DNA of 64,000 bases from Erysipelotrichaceae bacterium (GTDB lineage: Bacteria > Bacillota_I > Bacilli_A > Erysipelotrichales > Erysipelotrichaceae), in the NCBI GenBank assembly GCA_017431825.1, contig JAFRKI010000015.1, forward strand, positions 1-64,000, written 5' to 3'. This document shows positions 60,735-64,000 of this stretch, piece after piece. The notes under the pieces were generated by a model that was given only the letters and a program-made list of their open reading frames with translations, was not told the origin of the DNA and did not search any database. The position numbers and the translations under genes were made by a program. Every line of letters starts with the position of its first letter. Within the stretch, counting starts at the first letter, position 1.

Positions 60735-61668
60735 ATTAACCAAAAAAGTAAGCGTCAGGGCCATCAAGGAAGCCTTTCATCTGAAACAGGTCTGCGGCGA
60801 TGACAGCTCGCTGGACCGCTGGACGATAGCTCCCGATATCAACAGACCCGGTCTGGAGCTTTCCGGTTACCGGATCGCCGCCGAACTCAAGCGTATCGTC
60901 ATCATCGGTAAGAAGGAATACCGCTACATAGGTTCGCTTGATTACGATACTCAAAAAGACCGTTTCGGTTTCCTTACCGACAGCTATACGCCGTGTATAA
61001 TCATCACCTCTGCCAATCCGGCACCTCAGGCCTTGCTGTATGTGGCCAGGGAAAAGAACTTCCCGGTCTTTGAATTCGACGGTGAGACCTATCAGCTGAC
61101 CAGTGACCTGACGGTCTATCTGACCAACCATCTGGCACCAAGCGATTATGTTCATGGCGGACTGATGAACATCTACGGTGTCGGTGTGGCCATCATGGGC
61201 GACAGCGGTATCGGCAAATCCGAACTGGAACTCGATCTCATCAAGAGAGGCCATATCTTCGTGGCCGATGACATCATCAACGTCCGCAAGATCAATAACG
61301 ACCTCATCGGTGAAGCCCCGGACAATCTCAAGAAGATGCTGGAGGTAAGAGGCGTCGGCGTCATCGACGTCAACGTCATGTTCGGAGGACACTGCTATCT
61401 GCAAAAATGTCCGATCAATTTCGTAATAAAACTGATCAACTTCAGCGAATATACGCAAGCCAATCCTAACCGTCTGGATCCGCTCGAGAACCACATCGAG
61501 ATCCTGGGCGTCAAGAAAAGGATACTGGAGATCCCGATCACCGAAGGCAAGTCGATGTCGACAATCGTCGAGACTGCCGTCACCAAGTACATCATGTCCA
61601 GGCAGGGCATCGATACCAACGAAGCCTTCAAGCAGAGGATATTCGATGAGATTGCCAATAAGGAGTAA
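60727..61668 (+). CDS. hprK: HPr kinase/phosphorylase
   Basis: 313 residues. P-loop GDSGIGKSELELDLIKRGH, VADDIINV, and the K/P signature MLEVRGVGVIDVNVMFG. It phosphorylates Ser46 of HPr with ATP or PPi, and removes it by phosphorolysis releasing PPi. AAGGAAGGTG lies before the ATG. It is followed 3 bases later by lgt fused to a PpaX-like phosphatase, which could remove that PPi. Confidence 0.96.
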   Translation: MSELTKKVSVRAIKEAFHLKQVCGDDSSLDRWTIAPDINRPGLELSGYRIAAELKRIVIIGKKEYRYIGSLDYDTQKDRFGFLTDSYTPCIIITSANPAPQALLYVAREKNFPVFEFDGETYQLTSDLTVYLTNHLAPSDYVHGGLMNIYGVGVAIMGDSGIGKSELELDLIKRGHIFVADDIINVRKINNDLIGEAPDNLKKMLEVRGVGVIDVNVMFGGHCYLQKCPINFVIKLINFSEYTQANPNRLDPLENHIEILGVKKRILEIPITEGKSMSTIVETAVTKYIMSRQGIDTNEAFKQRIFDEIANKE

Positions 61669-61671
61669 AAT

Positions 61672-63132
61672 ATGAGCATATTTCCCAACCGTACGACCTT
61701 TATGAACATCGGACCGTTTTCCATCCAGTGGTATGCGGTACTGATACTTACCGGAGCCTTTATCGCCTATTACTTCAGCAAAAGGAATCTGAAGTCTTAC
61801 CGCAATGTCGACGTCAACGGTTTCTTTGATGACCTGTTCATCTGGATGCTGTGGTTCGGCATCATCGGCGCCAGACTCTGGTTCTGCATTTTCTATAATT
61901 TTGAATACTACATCAGCCATCCGCTGGATATCATCCGTATCTGGGACGGCGGTCTGGCTTTCCACGGCGGCTTCGTCGGCGGAGCTTTGACCATGCTGTA
62001 CATGTGCAGGAAAAGGAACGTATCCTTCGTCAAGGTCCTCGATGCGCTGGCACCGACGGTGCTGGTCGCTCAGGCCATAGGCCGCTGGGGCAATTTCATC
62101 AATCAGGAATGTCACGGCAGCGCCGTAAGCGAAGATTATTTCGTAGGTCCTTTAAAACTGATAAAGGAAGGCATGCATATCGGCGGTGTCTACTACAAGC
62201 CTCTGTTTCTGTATGAATCCCTGCTTTGTCTGCTGGGTTTCATAATCATCAATTTCTTCCTGAAGAAGACCCAGAGGAAAAGAGGAGAACTGATCGGTGC
62301 CTACATGATCTGGTACGGCGTCATCAGATTCTTCATCGAAGGCGACAGAACGGACTCGCTGCTGATAGGTTCCCTGAAGACGGCACAGGTCACTTCGATC
62401 GCTTTCGTGCTGATCGGGCTGCTGCTGTACTTCGGGATCTGGGACCGTGTTTTCGGAAACAGAAAACCGACCATCGTCTTTGATCTGGACGGTACCCTGC
62501 AGGATTCCAATCAGGCGATACTGGACAGCTTTAAGGAGACTTTTGAGAAGTACGGAGATGTAAAGGACTTCACTGAGGAAAAACAGCTGAAGGTCTTCGG
62601 TCCTCCTATCAAGGACATGTTCGAGGAATTCTTCCCGGATCTTGATGCGGATGAACTGGTTGCCTATTACCGCAAGCTCAATGCTCAGAAACTGCAGGAG
62701 ACGCTTAAGCCTAATGAACACGCTCTGGAAGTGGTAAGTGCCTTAAGAAACGAAGGCTATCAGCTGGGCATCCTCACCACCAGAGCCAGAGAATCGGTCG
62801 AAATGTGCTTAAAGAAGTGCGGCTTCAAGGATGATGATTTCGTATCCGTCATCACTCATGATGACGTGGAGAAGTCCAAGCCGGATCCGGAAGGCCTGTT
62901 CAAGCTCATCAACGGCAGGAAGCTCAACAGTGCGGACGTGATCGTGATCGGCGACAGTTCTGCCGACATAAAATGCGGACAGAATTACGGTGCTTACACG
63001 GTCGCCTACAGCGTCATCGAAGGCAAAAGACCCGAGATCGAAGCTGCCGGTCCTAACCGCATCATTACCGATCTGCGGGAACTGCTGGATATAGTGAAGG
63101 AAGATCATTATTTCACATATAATTTGAAGTAA
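61672..63132 (+). CDS. lgt: Fusion of prolipoprotein diacylglyceryl transferase (Lgt) and a PpaX-like HAD phosphatase
   Basis: 486 residues in one uninterrupted frame. Residues 1 to about 260 are a complete Lgt: several membrane helices, GLAFHGGFVGG and the signature GRWGNFINQECHG (about 137-149), ending FVLIGLLLYFGIWDRVF. From about 265 starts a HAD phosphatase: IVFDLDGTLQDSNQ, motif II GILTTRARES, KSKPDPEGLFK and IVIGDSSADIKCG. B. subtilis has the separate genes hprK-lgt-ppaX in this order, and PpaX hydrolyses the PPi made by HprK. Here the two appear joined, with the phosphatase on the inner membrane face. AAGGAG precedes the ATG. Confidence 0.92.
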   Translation: MSIFPNRTTFMNIGPFSIQWYAVLILTGAFIAYYFSKRNLKSYRNVDVNGFFDDLFIWMLWFGIIGARLWFCIFYNFEYYISHPLDIIRIWDGGLAFHGGFVGGALTMLYMCRKRNVSFVKVLDALAPTVLVAQAIGRWGNFINQECHGSAVSEDYFVGPLKLIKEGMHIGGVYYKPLFLYESLLCLLGFIIINFFLKKTQRKRGELIGAYMIWYGVIRFFIEGDRTDSLLIGSLKTAQVTSIAFVLIGLLLYFGIWDRVFGNRKPTIVFDLDGTLQDSNQAILDSFKETFEKYGDVKDFTEEKQLKVFGPPIKDMFEEFFPDLDADELVAYYRKLNAQKLQETLKPNEHALEVVSALRNEGYQLGILTTRARESVEMCLKKCGFKDDDFVSVITHDDVEKSKPDPEGLFKLINGRKLNSADVIVIGDSSADIKCGQNYGAYTVAYSVIEGKRPEIEAAGPNRIITDLRELLDIVKEDHYFTYNLK

Positions 63133-63160
63133 AAGGATGTGTATATAACACATTCTTTTT
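63131..63160 (+). terminator. Terminator after lgt::ppaX
   Basis: GGATGTG and CACATTC (one G-U) pair around TATATAA, followed by TTTTT. Confidence 0.7.
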
Positions 63161-63161
63161 G

Positions 63162-63167
63162 TATAAT
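63162..63167 (+). promoter_or_regulatory. -10 box of upp
   Basis: TATAAT directly after the preceding terminator; leader of about 22 bases with GGAGG before the upp ATG. The -35 is weak. Confidence 0.5.
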
Positions 63168-63195
63168 TAATACAGAAAATTTGTGGAGGAAAATT

Positions 63196-63813
63196 ATGTT
63201 AACAGTATTCAATCATCCGTTGATCACACACAAACTTGCCCTGATGAGAGATAAGAATACATCCACCAAGGACTTCGCCCAGCAGCTGGATGAGATCGCC
63301 GGTCTGATGGCCTTTGAAGTTTCCCGGGATTTACCTACAAAACCAAAATTCGTCGAAACGCCTATGGGTCCGTGCAATACCATGGAACTGGCACAGGATG
63401 TCGTGCTGGTACCGATCTTAAGAGCCGGACTGGGAATGGTCGACGGCATCAGAGATCTGATCCCGACAGCCAAGGTCGGTTTCATCGGCATGTTCCGTCA
63501 TGAAGATACCCTGGAACCGGAAGAGTACTTCGCCAAGTTCCCGAATATGTCTGAAGCCACCGTCATGGTCCTGGACCCGATGCTGGCAACGGGCGGTTCC
63601 GCCAGTGCTGCTATCACCAAGATCAAGGAAAGAGGAGCCAAGAACATCAAGCTGGTATGTCTGGTAGGCGTACCTGAAGGCGTCAAGAAGATCGAAGAAG
63701 ATCATCCGGATGTCGATATCTATCTGGCTGCTCTCGATGAAAAGCTTAACGAGATCGGCTATATCGTTCCTGGTCTGGGCGATGCCGGTGACAGGATATT
63801 TGGCACTAAATAG
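63196..63813 (+). CDS. upp: Uracil phosphoribosyltransferase
   Basis: 205 residues from ATG 63196 (GTGGAGG upstream); the frame stays open to 63139 but without a ribosome site. Seen: [47 protein letters not shown] (PRPP loop) and [13 protein letters not shown] (uracil site). It salvages uracil to UMP. Confidence 0.96.
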   Translation: MLTVFNHPLITHKLALMRDKNTSTKDFAQQLDEIAGLMAFEVSRDLPTKPKFVETPMGPCNTMELAQDVVLVPILRAGLGMVDGIRDLIPTAKVGFIGMFRHEDTLEPEEYFAKFPNMSEATVMVLDPMLATGGSASAAITKIKERGAKNIKLVCLVGVPEGVKKIEEDHPDVDIYLAALDEKLNEIGYIVPGLGDAGDRIFGTK

Positions 63814-63818
63814 CAATT

Positions 63819-63844
63819 AAGCGAAACAGCGTTTCGCTTTTTTA
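63819..63844 (+). terminator. Terminator after upp
   Basis: AAGCGAAAC-AGC-GTTTCGCTT followed by TTTTT. Confidence 0.88.
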
Positions 63845-63889
63845 TTGTTTTCTTTCATGTTAAGATTTATGTGGAAAGAGGGTATTAAT

Positions 63890-64000
63890 ATGAATAATAA
63901 ACCTGTTGTTTTAGTTGTAATGGACGGTGTCGGTGAAAGAGAAGACACCTTTGGCAACGCTGTTAAAAACGCCTATACACCAAACCTGGATCATCTGAAA
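63890..64000 (+). CDS. gpmI: 2,3-bisphosphoglycerate-independent phosphoglycerate mutase, 5' part only
   Basis: 37 codons before the window ends. VVLVVMDGVGERED (first Mn-binding Asp) followed by GNAVKNAYTPNLDHL is the invariant start of GpmI. AGAGGG precedes the ATG. It converts 3- to 2-phosphoglycerate in glycolysis. Confidence 0.9.
   Translation, partial: MNNKPVVLVVMDGVGEREDTFGNAVKNAYTPNLDHLK

Noticed and set aside
60736..62115. 459-codon open frame on the minus strand opposite hprK and lgt.
   Set aside because: Antisense shadow of two clearly conserved plus-strand genes; no ribosome site and no family motifs.
1..64000. CRISPR arrays, insertion sequences, rRNA genes, T-box or classic metabolite riboswitches.
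   Set aside because: No regularly spaced repeats, transposase motifs or rRNA sequence were seen, and no leader matched a riboswitch I could recognise by eye.

Overview
This window is a chromosomal segment of a Bacillota (Firmicutes) bacterium of moderate GC content, with mostly housekeeping gene content. HPr carries both regulatory phosphorylation sites, and there are an HPr kinase/phosphorylase, a candidate cre site, a CdaA/GdpP cyclic-di-AMP system, and the rpsF-ssb-rpsR...yybS-gdpP-rplI-dnaB order typical of Bacillota. The gene set and fusions (FeoA-FeoB, Lgt with a PpaX-like phosphatase) would fit the Erysipelotrichia, but that class assignment is inference. Most genes share one codon style. 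Two AT-rich patches stand out: the first 0.8 kb, and the zinc-ribbon membrane gene at 22.0-23.6 kb.

Layout. 1-1 kb: an AT-rich interval with one small lipoprotein, bounded by an intact tRNA-Thr and a 20-nt copy of that tRNA's 3' end, like the footprint of an integrated element; tRNA-Val lies next to it. 1-6.7 kb: sugar/polyol-phosphate enzymes (AraM-type dehydrogenase, esterase, GpsA-like dehydrogenase, aldo/keto reductase, RpiB, Rpe-like epimerase). 6.8-9.4 kb (minus): rpmG-secE-nusG followed by a Cof-type HAD phosphatase and a PHP phosphoesterase. 9.4-14.4 kb: a TraB-family protein divergent from cdaA-cdaR-glmM. 14.4-21.9 kb: an envelope block (two-component system, hydrolase, membrane-anchored Mur ligase, D-Ala-D-Ala ligase, purine nucleoside phosphorylase, a 31-codon membrane ORF, VanY-type lipoprotein). 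22-24.4 kb: two paralogous zinc-ribbon membrane proteins with near-identical promoters. 24.4-33.3 kb: rpsF-ssb-rpsR-yybS-gdpP-rplI-dnaB, then an M23 peptidase, an HtrA-like protease and rlmH. 33.3-38.4 kb: ptsH, a phosphohexomutase, an O-methyltransferase and two unknown proteins. 38.4-50.5 kb: HAD, murA, rpmE, prfA-prmC, degV, ychF-tilS-hpt-ftsH, hslO-dusB. 50.5-57.9 kb: a DUF885 lipoprotein, a glycosyltransferase, a GH25 lysozyme, an unknown protein, feoAB, ung. 57.9-64 kb: uvrA-hprK-lgt::ppaX, upp, and the start of gpmI.

The most striking pattern is regulatory. At least nine transcription units have a TAnnnT -10 box ending exactly 6 nt before the ATG (7 nt for uvrA) and no usable Shine-Dalgarno sequence. 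These look like leaderless mRNAs, while other genes in the same window have ordinary AGGAGG leaders. Other points of interest are the Lgt-phosphatase fusion beside hprK, the zinc-ribbon/TM family with a conserved extracytoplasmic domain, a Mur ligase whose N-terminal domain is replaced by membrane helices, a candidate cre overlapping the ptsH promoter, and ribosomal-protein leader hairpins. I saw no CRISPR array, insertion sequence, rRNA gene or intact prophage.
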